From the NCBI RefSeq assembly GCF_023555495.1, contig NZ_JALCZO010000007.1, forward strand, positions 108,710 through 172,709: DNA of 64,000 nt, written 5' to 3'. Position numbers and translations under genes: made by a program. The notes under the pieces were generated by a model. It saw only the letters and a program-made list of their open reading frames with translations, was not told the origin of the DNA and did no database searches. This stretch comes from Polaribacter sp. Z022 (GTDB lineage: Bacteria; Bacteroidota; Bacteroidia; Flavobacteriales; Flavobacteriaceae). Each line of letters begins with the position of its first letter. The stretch's first letter is position 1. Shown here piece after piece: positions 24,447 through 33,156 of this stretch.

Positions 24447-25526
24447 TTAATAATCTTTAATACTTACACCTCCATATTGAGAAGTAATTTTAATTTTTGA
24501 GTTGGTAGTTCCTTTTCCAAATTTACCTAAGTAATATTTTTTTGTAGGCTTAGTAATACTTTTAAAAAACTCCATTTTATCATTATTTCTGCTAAAACCT
24601 GCATATTCTAAATCCAATTCAAATTCAAAAACTGCATTGGTATCAACACCAATTCTAATACCAGCATATTCTCCATCTATTTCTACGTTTTCAAAACCTT
24701 TTGCCATTTTTTTAACAGATAAAGAACCATATTCTGTATCTATTATTAAGTTTTTATGTACAGTTCCAAAACGCATTGATAAATAATCAGAATTTCCTTT
24801 AATATTATTTGCTTCATCAATAACTATAGAACCATAATCACTATTAAAATTAACACTTCCTGTTTTTTCTAAGGTTAAGTTTGAGTAATCTGTATTTGCT
24901 CTAATTTTTTCTGATTTGTCTATAGTTAATTTCGAATAATCAATATTAACATCTCCATTTTTCATATAATTTATGCTAGATCCTGAGCTATAATCTAAGT
25001 TAATGTTGTTGTTAGATGCGTTTAAATCTCCAATAGAAATTTTACCATAATCACAATTAACATCTGCTCTACCATCTAATTCATCTAAATAAATATTACC
25101 ATAATCATTATCTAAATCTACAGAATTAGACCTTGGCATTTTAACTTCGTAATTAATTTTATAATTCACGTTATTATTCTTTTTCCACCAAGACCAATTG
25201 CTCTTATTTTTTTCGAAAATTGTTTCTGCACTAACCATAGATGCATTTGCATTAAAAACAACATCTATAATAGATAATTTGTTTTCTACGTCGTCTAAAT
25301 CATCTCCTTTTACAGTAATTGTAACTTCTATTTCTACACTGTTTTTATTCCAAGTAGAAATATTTAGGTTACCATATCTATTGTTTAAAGATACTTTTGC
25401 ATCTGCATTTACAGAAAACTCTTTTTTTATTACTCTACTTTTTTCATGTTTCTTTGGTCCTTCTGTAGCAGAAGCTATGAGAGGGAATAAGAATAAAATT
25501 AAGGCTATTTTATATATAGATTTCAT
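24447..25526 (-). CDS. Secreted beta-repeat protein (DUF4097-like)
   Basis: 359 residues. Signal peptide (to SATEG), then many short strands with recurring DYGN/DYSN motifs (LDNDYGNIYLDEL, NCDYGKISI, NLDYSSGS, NTDYSNLTL), forming a predicted beta-helix or roll. Its start overlaps the anti-sigma gene's end by 17 bp. Probably an envelope or surface component made under control of the sigma factor. Confidence 0.75.
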   Translation of the reverse strand: MKSIYKIALILFLFPLIASATEGPKKHEKSRVIKKEFSVNADAKVSLNNRYGNLNISTWNKNSVEIEVTITVKGDDLDDVENKLSIIDVVFNANASMVSAETIFEKNKSNWSWWKKNNNVNYKINYEVKMPRSNSVDLDNDYGNIYLDELDGRADVNCDYGKISIGDLNASNNNINLDYSSGSSINYMKNGDVNIDYSKLTIDKSEKIRANTDYSNLTLEKTGSVNFNSDYGSIVIDEANNIKGNSDYLSMRFGTVHKNLIIDTEYGSLSVKKMAKGFENVEIDGEYAGIRIGVDTNAVFEFELDLEYAGFSRNNDKMEFFKSITKPTKKYYLGKFGKGTTNSKIKITSQYGGVSIKDY

Positions 25527-26034
25527 TGTTTATAATATTAGGGTTCTTAATTTGTTCTATTTGTTTTAAGGTGTTTTCTAAAATTTCTAAACGTTGCTGA
25601 TAATTTTTAATCATTGCGTTTATAATTTTCCTTTGTTGTCCGTTTTTAGTTAACTCTTTAACAAAAGCTTTGTACTCATCTTCTAGTTCTTCTAATTCTT
25701 CTAAAGCATTTTCTATAATACTTTCTGTATCTAAACTTCTGTTTTTCTCTAAAGTTTTTAATTCTTGATTAATTGTTGATACAAAGTACGTTTGAACTTC
25801 TTCCATTTTTGGAGATACATCTGCTAAATCAAATTGATTTTTTTGATGATTACTACCCAACCAAAAACCAAGTACTAAAACTACTGATGCTGCTACAGAC
25901 AACCATTTCCAAGAAGTTCTATTAACTTTTTTAGGTTGATTTAGTTTTCGTTCAAACCTTTCTAAATGACCAGAATGTGGCTCTTGAAAATCGAATTCAT
26001 TTTCAGAAAAAAATTGATGTAATTTATCTTCCAT
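25510..26034 (-). CDS. Putative membrane anti-sigma factor
   Basis: 174 residues from the ATG at 26034. An acidic cytoplasmic N-terminus (MEDKLHQFFSENEFDF) precedes one transmembrane helix (WLSVAASVVLVLGFWLG, ~residues 39-55) and a periplasmic coiled-coil C-terminus. Overlaps the sigma-factor gene by 11 bp. The short N-terminus lacks a zinc-binding anti-sigma motif; the role is inferred from position and topology. Confidence 0.72.
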   Translation of the reverse strand: MEDKLHQFFSENEFDFQEPHSGHLERFERKLNQPKKVNRTSWKWLSVAASVVLVLGFWLGSNHQKNQFDLADVSPKMEEVQTYFVSTINQELKTLEKNRSLDTESIIENALEELEELEDEYKAFVKELTKNGQQRKIINAMIKNYQQRLEILENTLKQIEQIKNPNIINNEIYI

Positions 26035-26590
26035 ACGCTTGTGCTTGTATATTTTCTGCAAGTAAAACCTGCTTTAATTTCTTTTTTGCTCTAGAAACTG
26101 TTGTTCTAACATTTTCATTGGTATAATCTAAAATTTGAGCAATTTCCTCATAATCATACCCTTCTATTAAATGTAAGTTTAAAACCAATCTGTAATTTTC
26201 TTTTAAACTTTGTAAACAATCTAACACTTTACTGGCTTTTAAACCAGCATAATCAATTGACTCCTCTTCTACTTCATCATTAGGAATTACTTCCATTTTT
26301 ACTTCATTGTAGCGATTGTTCTTTTTTAATTGTGTTAAACTTTTATTTATAACTATTCTTTTTAACCACGCTCCAAATGTTACTTCTCCTTTATATGTAT
26401 GCATTTTTGTAAAAACCGTTAAAAAGGCTTCTTGCATAATATCTTCAGCTTCAAAATTATCTTTTAAAATACGGTATGCAGTATTATACATAGCTTTATA
26501 ATAAGCTTTATATAAATCTAACTGCGCGTTTTTATCCGATTTTTTGCAGCGTTCTATAAGGTTGGTTATATGTGGTTGATTAGTTTCCAA
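26024..26590 (-). CDS. ECF-type RNA polymerase sigma factor
   Basis: 188 residues with sigma region 2 (YRILKDNFEAEDIMQEAFLTVF) and region 4 (LKENYRLVLNLHLIEGYDYEEIAQIL..NVRTTVSRAKKKL). First gene of a four-gene operon: sigma, anti-sigma and two secreted beta-repeat proteins, probably an envelope-stress or surface-state module. An inverted repeat AAACTGT/ACAGTTT at 26615-26640 sits ahead of the start. Confidence 0.92.
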   Translation of the reverse strand: METNQPHITNLIERCKKSDKNAQLDLYKAYYKAMYNTAYRILKDNFEAEDIMQEAFLTVFTKMHTYKGEVTFGAWLKRIVINKSLTQLKKNNRYNEVKMEVIPNDEVEEESIDYAGLKASKVLDCLQSLKENYRLVLNLHLIEGYDYEEIAQILDYTNENVRTTVSRAKKKLKQVLLAENIQAQAYGR

Positions 26591-26723
26591 TAAAACGTTT
26601 CTATTATATAGACAAAACTGTTTTTGATTTGTGACAGTTTAACAAAATAAAAATACTCTTTTTTTAATGAGTATTGAATTTTAAAGGATTTAAGGTACTT
26701 TTGATGCTGATAATTTTTATGAA

Positions 26724-27383
26724 ATGAATAAAATAAAGAAGCAACCTTGGCCTACAAAAGATGCAATGAAGCAAGTGTATGAAATGCAACTTTGGGGTAA
26801 CAACCAAACTCCTTTTTATTCTGGAGAAGGTTCTCATAAATTAGAAATTATAAATCCGTATATAAAAACAATTAGTTCTTTTTTAAATGATTTTAAAGAA
26901 CCTATTTCTGTTTTAGATTTAGGTTGTGGAGATTTTAATATTGGAAAACATTTTGTTGAACTCACAAAAAAATACATTGCAGTAGATATTGTAGAAAACT
27001 TAATAGATTACAACAAAAAAACGTTTAATAAAGAAAATCTAGAATTCTTTTGTTTAAATATAGCAAAAGACAATTTACCAAAAGTAGATTGTGTTATTAT
27101 AAGACAAGTTTTACAACATTTATCTAACAAAGAAGTAATAAATATAGTAGAAAAATTATATCAATATAAATACATAATTCTAACAGAACATCTACCCTAT
27201 GGTGCTTTTACACCTAATTTAGATATTATTTCAGGTCAAGGTATTCGAATAAAAAAACAAAGTGGTATCCTTCTTTTAGAAGCTCCTTTTAATTTAAAAG
27301 TTAAAGAAGAACTGCTTTTGCATTCTTATGAGTTAGTAAACAATAAAGGTGTAATTAAAACTATATTATACCAAATGTTTTAA
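26724..27383 (+). CDS. Class I SAM-dependent methyltransferase
   Basis: 219 residues. Motif I VLDLGCGDFNIG (residues ~67-78), acidic loop AVDIVE, and a motif near VDCVIIRQVLQHLSN. Small-molecule type methyltransferase fold; substrate unknown. Stands alone, divergent from the sigma operon. Confidence 0.8.
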   Translation: MNKIKKQPWPTKDAMKQVYEMQLWGNNQTPFYSGEGSHKLEIINPYIKTISSFLNDFKEPISVLDLGCGDFNIGKHFVELTKKYIAVDIVENLIDYNKKTFNKENLEFFCLNIAKDNLPKVDCVIIRQVLQHLSNKEVINIVEKLYQYKYIILTEHLPYGAFTPNLDIISGQGIRIKKQSGILLLEAPFNLKVKEELLLHSYELVNNKGVIKTILYQMF

Positions 27384-27389
27384 TGTAAA

Positions 27390-27787
27390 TATCATTTAAC
27401 CTTTGTGAATAGATGTAAAGATAGATTTCTCTATTCCACTTCGTTTCAATCGAAATGACAAATAATGTAATTTTAACCTTTTAAAATATTTATAATTTAA
27501 TTAAAATACATCACAGTTATATTTATCTAAAACAGAAAACATTTTACTTGTCATTTCGACCTTGTGGAGAAATTTAAAGATTGATTTCTCTATTCCACTT
27601 CGTTTCAATCGAAATGACAAACCAATGTAATTTTAACCTTTTAAAATATTTATAATTTAATTAAAATACATCACAGTTATTTTTATCTAAAAAAGTAAAA
27701 TACTCTACTTGTCATTTCGACCTTGTGGAGAAATCTATAACACAATATTAAAACTCTCTATTTTGCTACGTTTTTAATAAAATGACA
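27390..27787. repeat. Tandem array of palindromic repeat elements (about 160-bp period)
   Basis: Gene-free stretch 27384-27959. Three palindromic elements at 27390-27460, 27549-27619 and 27710-27787 run from TGTCATTTCGAC..GAGAAAT to ATTTCTC..TCGAAATGACA. The middle one is intact; the left arm of the first and the right arm of the third have diverged. The ~88-bp spacers between them (TGTAATTTTAACC... to ...CATCACAG...) are nearly identical, so the array arose by tandem duplication of a 159-bp unit. 27788-27930 is plain AT-rich DNA. Confidence 0.85.
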
Positions 27788-27934
27788 ACATAAATACAAA
27801 TCTGATTAAAAATAACATTGGCACAACAATTGATTTTATAATAATGATAATTTATGTAATTAATTTTAAATTACTGATTATCAATAACATAAAAACATAA
27901 CACTGATATTGATTTTATTCTTTTAAAAATTCAA

Positions 27935-27947
27935 TGTCAGTATGACA
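27935..27947. promoter_or_regulatory. 13-bp dyad just before lon
   Basis: TGTCA-GTA-TGACA, a perfect 5-3-5 palindrome ending 12 nt before the lon ATG. Could be an operator for heat-shock or stress control of lon, or a small hairpin in the leader. Confidence 0.35.
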
Positions 27948-27959
27948 GAGATATAGCAC

Positions 27960-30413
27960 ATGAGCAAACCAAAAATAATGCATTTAGACAATTTGTCGCT
28001 TCAAAATATGTTGAATGAAGATTCGGAATTAATTCCGTTAATGACGCCAGAAGATGAAGAAATTATCAATAAAGAAAGTGTACCAGAAATATTACCAATT
28101 TTACCTTTAAGAAATACGGTTTTATTTCCTGGAGTTGTTATTCCTATTACTGCTGGTAGAGATAAATCTATTCAGTTAATTAAAGATGCCAATAAAGGCG
28201 ATAAAGTAATTGGAGTTGTTGCACAAAAGAATGAAGACGTAGAAGAACCTGGAATTAAAGACATACACACAACTGGTGTAGTTGCACAAATTTTACGAGT
28301 TTTAAAAATGCCTGATGGTAACACAACAGTTATTATACAAGGTAAAAAACGTTTTGAAATAGATACTATTATTCAAGATAAACCGTATTTAAAAGCAACT
28401 GTAAAAGAAGCAATTGAAGAAAGAGATATTGACAATCAAAAAGAATTTGATGCTATAATAGACTCTATAAAAGAGCAAGCTTTAGAAGTAATTAAGGAAA
28501 ACCCTATGTTACCTAGTGAAGCTTCTTTTGCAATTAAAAACATAAAATCAGATTCGTTTTTGGTGAATTTTATTTCATCAAATATGGATTTATCTGTGGC
28601 TCAAAAACAAGTAATTTTAGAAAAAGACAGTTTAAAAGAACGTGCTTTGTTAGCATTAAAAAACTTAAACAAAGAACTTCAAAAATTAAAATTACGTAAT
28701 GATATTCAGTCTAAAACTAGAGAAGATTTAGACCAACAACAAAGAGAATATTATTTAAATCAGCAATTAAAAACCATTCAAGAAGAATTAGGTGGTGCTT
28801 CTAATGATCAAGAATTAGAAGAAATGCGTCAGCAAGCCAAAACTAAAAAATGGAACAAAGAAGTTGCTGAAACTTTCGAAAAAGAATTGAATCGTTTAAA
28901 AAGAATCAATCCTCAATCTGCAGAATATGGTGTACAAAGAAGTTATTTAGAACTGTTGTTAGAATTACCTTGGGGCATTTATTCTGAAGATAAATTCGAC
29001 CTAAAGAACGCTACAAAAGTTTTAGACAGAGATCACTTTGGCTTAGAAAAAGTTAAAGAAAGAATCATAGAACACTTAGCTGTTTTAAAGTTAAAGGGAG
29101 ATATGAAATCCCCAATTATCTGTTTATATGGACCTCCAGGAGTTGGTAAAACATCTTTAGGAAAATCTGTTGCAGAATCTTTAGGACGTAAGTATGTACG
29201 TATGTCTTTAGGTGGTTTACGTGATGAAGCAGAAATTAGAGGACACAGAAAAACTTATATTGGTGCAATGCCTGGGCGTTTGATTCAGAACTTGAAAAAA
29301 GCAGGAACTTCTAACCCAGTTTTTGTTTTAGACGAAATTGATAAATTAGGGCAAAGTCATCAAGGAGACCCTTCTTCTGCTATGTTAGAAGTGTTAGATC
29401 CTGAGCAAAATGAAGCGTTTTACGACAATTATTTAGAAGTTGGTTACGATTTATCTAAAGTACTTTTTATTGCAACAGCAAACAACTTAGGGCAAATTCC
29501 TTGGGCTTTACGTGATAGAATGGAAATTATAAATGTTACTGGTTATACTATTGAAGAAAAGCTAGAAATTGCCAAAAAACATTTATTACCTAAACAATTA
29601 AAAGAACATGGTTTAACTACCAAAGATTTAAAATTAGGTAAAAAACAAATAGAAGTAATTGTAGAAGGTTACACAAGAGAATCTGGAGTAAGAGGTTTAG
29701 AAAAACAAATTGCCAAAGTAGTTCGTTTTGCTGCAAAATCTATTGCTTTAGAAGAAGAATACGATGTTTCATTAACTTCAGAAAAAGTAGAAGATATTTT
29801 AGGAACACCAAGATTTAGAGATAAATTTGAAAATAACGATGTTGCTGGTGTTGTTACAGGTTTAGCTTGGACACAAGTTGGTGGAGATATTTTATTTATA
29901 GAATCTATTTTATCTAAAGGTAAAGGAGCACTTTCTATTACAGGTAATTTAGGAACTGTAATGAAAGAATCTGCTACTATTGCCATGAAATACATAAAAT
30001 CTAATGCTGAAGAATTTGGTATTAAACCAGCAATTTTAGAAAACTACGATGTACATATTCACGTGCCAGAAGGTGCAACTCCAAAAGACGGACCAAGTGC
30101 TGGTATCACAATGTTAACTTCTTTAGTTTCTTCTTTTACACAACGTAAAATTAAAAACAAGTTGGCAATGACTGGTGAGATTACTTTGCGTGGAAAAGTA
30201 TTACCTGTTGGCGGAATTAAAGAAAAAATATTAGCTGCAAAAAGAGCAAATATTAAAGAAATTATTTTGTGTAAAGACAATGAAAAAGACATTTTAGAAA
30301 TAAAAGAAAGCTACTTAAAAGGCTTAACTTTTCATTATGTTACAGAAATGAAAGAAGTAATAGACATTGCACTTACAAAGCAAAAAGTTAAAAATGCAAA
30401 GAAATTAGCGTAA
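27960..30413 (+). CDS. lon: ATP-dependent endopeptidase Lon
   Basis: 817 residues, normal for the family. N-terminal substrate-binding domain ([20 protein letters not shown]), coiled region, AAA+ module with Walker [10 protein letters not shown] (from residue 391) and Walker [11 protein letters not shown], and serine-lysine protease domain with catalytic S713 in PKDGPSAG and K754 in GGIKEK. Degrades misfolded and regulatory proteins in the cytoplasm. Monocistronic, with a terminator at 30417-30445. Confidence 0.98.
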   Translation: MSKPKIMHLDNLSLQNMLNEDSELIPLMTPEDEEIINKESVPEILPILPLRNTVLFPGVVIPITAGRDKSIQLIKDANKGDKVIGVVAQKNEDVEEPGIKDIHTTGVVAQILRVLKMPDGNTTVIIQGKKRFEIDTIIQDKPYLKATVKEAIEERDIDNQKEFDAIIDSIKEQALEVIKENPMLPSEASFAIKNIKSDSFLVNFISSNMDLSVAQKQVILEKDSLKERALLALKNLNKELQKLKLRNDIQSKTREDLDQQQREYYLNQQLKTIQEELGGASNDQELEEMRQQAKTKKWNKEVAETFEKELNRLKRINPQSAEYGVQRSYLELLLELPWGIYSEDKFDLKNATKVLDRDHFGLEKVKERIIEHLAVLKLKGDMKSPIICLYGPPGVGKTSLGKSVAESLGRKYVRMSLGGLRDEAEIRGHRKTYIGAMPGRLIQNLKKAGTSNPVFVLDEIDKLGQSHQGDPSSAMLEVLDPEQNEAFYDNYLEVGYDLSKVLFIATANNLGQIPWALRDRMEIINVTGYTIEEKLEIAKKHLLPKQLKEHGLTTKDLKLGKKQIEVIVEGYTRESGVRGLEKQIAKVVRFAAKSIALEEEYDVSLTSEKVEDILGTPRFRDKFENNDVAGVVTGLAWTQVGGDILFIESILSKGKGALSITGNLGTVMKESATIAMKYIKSNAEEFGIKPAILENYDVHIHVPEGATPKDGPSAGITMLTSLVSSFTQRKIKNKLAMTGEITLRGKVLPVGGIKEKILAAKRANIKEIILCKDNEKDILEIKESYLKGLTFHYVTEMKEVIDIALTKQKVKNAKKLA

Positions 30414-30416
30414 ACT

Positions 30417-30445
30417 AAAAAGCCTCCTATTTGGAGGCTTTTTTT
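30417..30445 (+). terminator. Intrinsic terminator of lon
   Basis: AAAAAGCCTCC, TATTT loop, GGAGGC followed by seven T; begins 4 nt after the lon stop. Confidence 0.92.
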
Positions 30446-30498
30446 ATGTTTTATTGTTATTTATACTTTAGGTAAAAAGTATAATAATTGGTAATTAA

Positions 30499-30569
30499 GA
30501 TTTTTCGACTCCACTTTGTTTCGCTCAAAATGACAATCTAAATGTCATTTCGACTTTATGGAGAAATCT
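30499..30569. repeat. Two facing copies of the dispersed TGTCATTTCGA repeat
   Basis: Copy one (30499-30535) runs GATTTTTCGACTCC to AAAATGACA; copy two (30543-30569) runs TGTCATTTCGAC to GAGAAATCT in the opposite sense. Part of the gene-free stretch 30414-30825. Confidence 0.7.
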
Positions 30570-30593
30570 TACATTCTATTTTTGAAGCTATTT

Positions 30594-30670
30594 CCTGCTA
30601 TCCACACTCGCTTTTTTTATTCTGAAAAAAGGAATAAAAAAGAGCTCAAACAATTGTTCCTATCAGGGCT
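30594..30670 (+). ncRNA. Candidate structured RNA of the flavobacterial intergenic type (Flavo-1-like)
   Basis: Begins CCTGCTATCC and ends CTATCAGGGCT, with a central hairpin whose arms are GCTTTTTTTATTC and GAATAAAAAAGAGC; the outer CCTG pairs with CAGG. This frame (CCTGCTATCC ... ATCAGGGC) is, from memory, a common intergenic element in Flavobacteriia and may be the Flavo-1 motif. Strand is chosen from the remembered orientation. Not coding. Confidence 0.45.
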
Positions 30671-30790
30671 AAACTTATTTGCTAGCTTTCGTTTATTGTA
30701 AATTCGCTAACGTGATTTCGTATATCGCCGAGTTTTAATTCGTTATATACGAAGTTAGCAAATAGCAAAGTTCGGGTTTTTTATTCAGAA
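30671..30790. repeat. Complex inverted-repeat element following the RNA candidate
   Basis: Arms GCTAAC-(5 nt)-TTCGTATAT (30706-30725) and ATATACGAA-GTTAGC (30745-30759) pair, and an outer TTTGCTA (30678-30684) pairs with TAGCAAA (30756-30762) as an alternative. More GC than surroundings. No ORF; origin unknown. From here to 30825 nothing else is seen. Confidence 0.55.
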
Positions 30791-30825
30791 AATCAATAGG
30801 AAAACCATCCATTTTAGTTGAATAC

Positions 30826-31950
30826 TTAATTAATTATACTTTTCTCAAAAATTCTATATTTCTTATAAATGGTGTGTTCCATGCGTTCCATAACTGCACG
30901 CATTTTGGTATTTTCTTCTAAGATTAAATGGCTATCTAAAACTGTTAAATTGTTTTTTCTTGCAGCATTTAACAATGCAATATGCATTAAAGCAACCAAA
31001 CCTGAGTTTCTAATATTTTCATCTACACAACCCAATAATAAATTTAGTTGTTTGGTGGTTTTAAAGGCTTTTAAAATGTGTAAAAATCTAAAAGGAAATA
31101 ATTTCCCTTTTGCTTTTTTAAATCCTTCAGAAATATCTGGCATTGCTACTACAAAAGCTACTACTCTATCAGAAGAATCTAACACCAGTTTTATATATTG
31201 AGGTTTTAAAAGTGGTAAAAAACGTTCAGAAAATTCTTTAGACTCTATTTCACTTAAAGGAGCAAAACCATAAATATCTTTATAGGTTTTGTTTATCAAA
31301 TTAAAAACTTCTGTAACATAAGGTCTAACATGTTTCGATTTTTTAAATTCTAATACTTTAAATCCGCTTCTTGTAGCTCTTTCTGCAATTCTTGTATAAA
31401 TTGCAGCAGTTTTATCAGCTATTTTTGCTCGGTACTGAAAAACATCTAATTTCTTTTTAAAACCATTTCTTTCTGTATGTTGTATCATGTATTTATAACT
31501 GTGGTTTGTAACCATTACAGTTATAGGGTCTTTAAAACCATCAATTAAAAACCCTTGAGGATCTTTATCTGAAAAACCTAAAGGACCAATAATTGTTTCC
31601 ATACCTTTTTGTTTTCCCCAAACTTCTATGGCATTTATCAACATATCAAAAACAGCAACATCATCATAACATTCTAATCCAAAAAAACGAACATTATTTT
31701 CTTTATTTCCTGTATTATAAGTGTGGTTAATAATTCCCATTATTCGCCCTACAATTTCATCATTTTTAATGGCTAAATACATAATCGTATCACAATGAGC
31801 AAAAGAATGATTTTTGAGTTTATCAAACACTTTCCATTCATCAGAAATTAAAGGAGGCAACCATTCTTTATGATTTTTATGAATGGTATAAGGCAACATA
31901 ATAAATTGCTTTAATTGCTTCTTAGTTTTAACTTCTATTAAATGAATCAT
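30826..31950 (-). CDS. GNAT-fold acyltransferase-like protein
   Basis: 374 residues. MYLAIKNDEIVGRIMGIIN at ~60-80 is the core strand pair of a GNAT domain, and a second half (VALMHIALLNAARKNNLTVLDSHLILEENTKMRAV) looks like another GNAT-type end, so a tandem arrangement is likely. A conserved but uncharacterised Bacteroidota family. Overlaps the PAP2 gene by 4 bp (ATGA), so both probably act in one lipid-related step. Confidence 0.65.
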   Translation of the reverse strand: MIHLIEVKTKKQLKQFIMLPYTIHKNHKEWLPPLISDEWKVFDKLKNHSFAHCDTIMYLAIKNDEIVGRIMGIINHTYNTGNKENNVRFFGLECYDDVAVFDMLINAIEVWGKQKGMETIIGPLGFSDKDPQGFLIDGFKDPITVMVTNHSYKYMIQHTERNGFKKKLDVFQYRAKIADKTAAIYTRIAERATRSGFKVLEFKKSKHVRPYVTEVFNLINKTYKDIYGFAPLSEIESKEFSERFLPLLKPQYIKLVLDSSDRVVAFVVAMPDISEGFKKAKGKLFPFRFLHILKAFKTTKQLNLLLGCVDENIRNSGLVALMHIALLNAARKNNLTVLDSHLILEENTKMRAVMERMEHTIYKKYRIFEKSIIN

Positions 31951-32798
31951 AATTTAATTTCAGGGATTTTTTTATATAAATAATTACTAATATATAATAC
32001 AATTGGAGCAGAAATTATACCTGCAATAGCATCTATAGCATAATGTGCTTTTATATAAACAGTAGAAAGTATTAGTAAAATTAGAAAGGGAAATGCAATT
32101 TTAAAATAGTTGGCAACTCTGTTTTTAAATATGATTACAATAATTAATGAAATACCTACATGCGAACTTGGAAAAGCTCCTGTTGGTTGTTCTGCTTGCT
32201 GTAAAAAGTGCATAATTTTATCAAACAGAAATGCTGTTGGTAAATCTTTTTCTGGTGATGAAAAATAAAACTGAGGTCCTGCTGCAGGAAAAAAACAGAA
32301 GAATAAATAAAATAACAACATAGAGGCTGCTAATTTAAAATAGAGCTCTTCTGCCTCTTTTTTTAGTTTAAAAAAAGTAATCAATACAAAACTGATTATA
32401 AAAATATATAAAGAAAAATAGCCAATATACATTAGCTCACTAAATATTGAACTTGAAAAATATTTTGAAAATTGAACACTGGGTTGAAAACCAAATAACA
32501 AATTATCTAAACGAATTAAATATTTATCTAAATTACTAAAAAACAACTTGTTATAATACACGGTTTCTGTGTAAAAAAGCAAGCTAAATAGTATTGGGTA
32601 ACAATTTCTAACTAAATTTAGTAGGCTGTTTTTAATTTTAACATCAAAATAAATAATGGTTATTCCTAAACCTAATAATACTCCTCTAGTAATAAATAAT
32701 TGTAAAGAGTTATCAGAATTATTCCAAGATAAAAACAATAAAATTGTTGTTATAAACACATAACCCAAAAAAAGAATGTCTATTTTTTTTATGTGCAT
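31947..32798 (-). CDS. PAP2-family membrane phosphatase/phosphotransferase (Aur1-like)
   Basis: 283 residues, about six to seven transmembrane helices. Catalytic motifs GAFPSSHVGIS (C2) and KAHYAIDAIAGI (C3, with the nucleophile His) are present. The overall form, with long N-terminal helices and PAAGPQFYFSSPE between, resembles the PAP2_3 group that contains Aur1-type phospho-sphingolipid transferases. Flavobacteria make sphingolipids, so such a role is possible but not shown. Confidence 0.8.
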   Translation of the reverse strand: MHIKKIDILFLGYVFITTILLFLSWNNSDNSLQLFITRGVLLGLGITIIYFDVKIKNSLLNLVRNCYPILFSLLFYTETVYYNKLFFSNLDKYLIRLDNLLFGFQPSVQFSKYFSSSIFSELMYIGYFSLYIFIISFVLITFFKLKKEAEELYFKLAASMLLFYLFFCFFPAAGPQFYFSSPEKDLPTAFLFDKIMHFLQQAEQPTGAFPSSHVGISLIIVIIFKNRVANYFKIAFPFLILLILSTVYIKAHYAIDAIAGIISAPIVLYISNYLYKKIPEIKL

Positions 32799-32843
32799 AT
32801 TAAGTAGAGGTGCTTTAATTTTTATAAATATAAAATAAAAATG

Positions 32844-33143
32844 CTAATAATTAATTTTTTGCAAAGCTTCATTTAAATCTTCAATTCCACTTTTACTTGT
32901 AAATATTTTTAATCTTTCTTTAATAATTGTTTCTAGTTCTGGTAAATCCTTATTAGCTATTTCAGCTAAATAAATTGTGATATCAGATTCTATTTTATAT
33001 TCAGGATGATTTTCTATATAATGTATAATTTCTTTATAATTATAAGTAGTAGTTTTAGACACAATTATATCTATAGCTTCTTCTACTCCATAAATGTTTC
33101 TAGAAGTTAAAAAATAATCTACCAATTCTTTAATTTCTTTCAT
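32844..33143 (-). CDS. Short hypothetical helical protein
   Basis: 99 residues from the ATG at 33143 (MKEIKELVDYFL); the frame to 33176 would overlap the upstream gene. All-helical, no signal peptide, no family recognised. Lies 13 nt after the barrel-protein gene and 45 nt before the PAP2 gene, possibly in one transcript. Confidence 0.5.
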   Translation of the reverse strand: MKEIKELVDYFLTSRNIYGVEEAIDIIVSKTTTYNYKEIIHYIENHPEYKIESDITIYLAEIANKDLPELETIIKERLKIFTSKSGIEDLNEALQKINY

Positions 33144-33156
33144 AAATAGAAATTTA

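Noticed and set aside
27390..27787. Regular repeats resembling a CRISPR array
   Set aside because: The spacers are nearly identical to each other, units are ~160 bp, only three, and no cas gene is near.
30671..30790. Recombination (dif/att) site
   Set aside because: The inverted arms are too long and spaced for a XerCD site, and no integrase or duplicated tRNA end is present.
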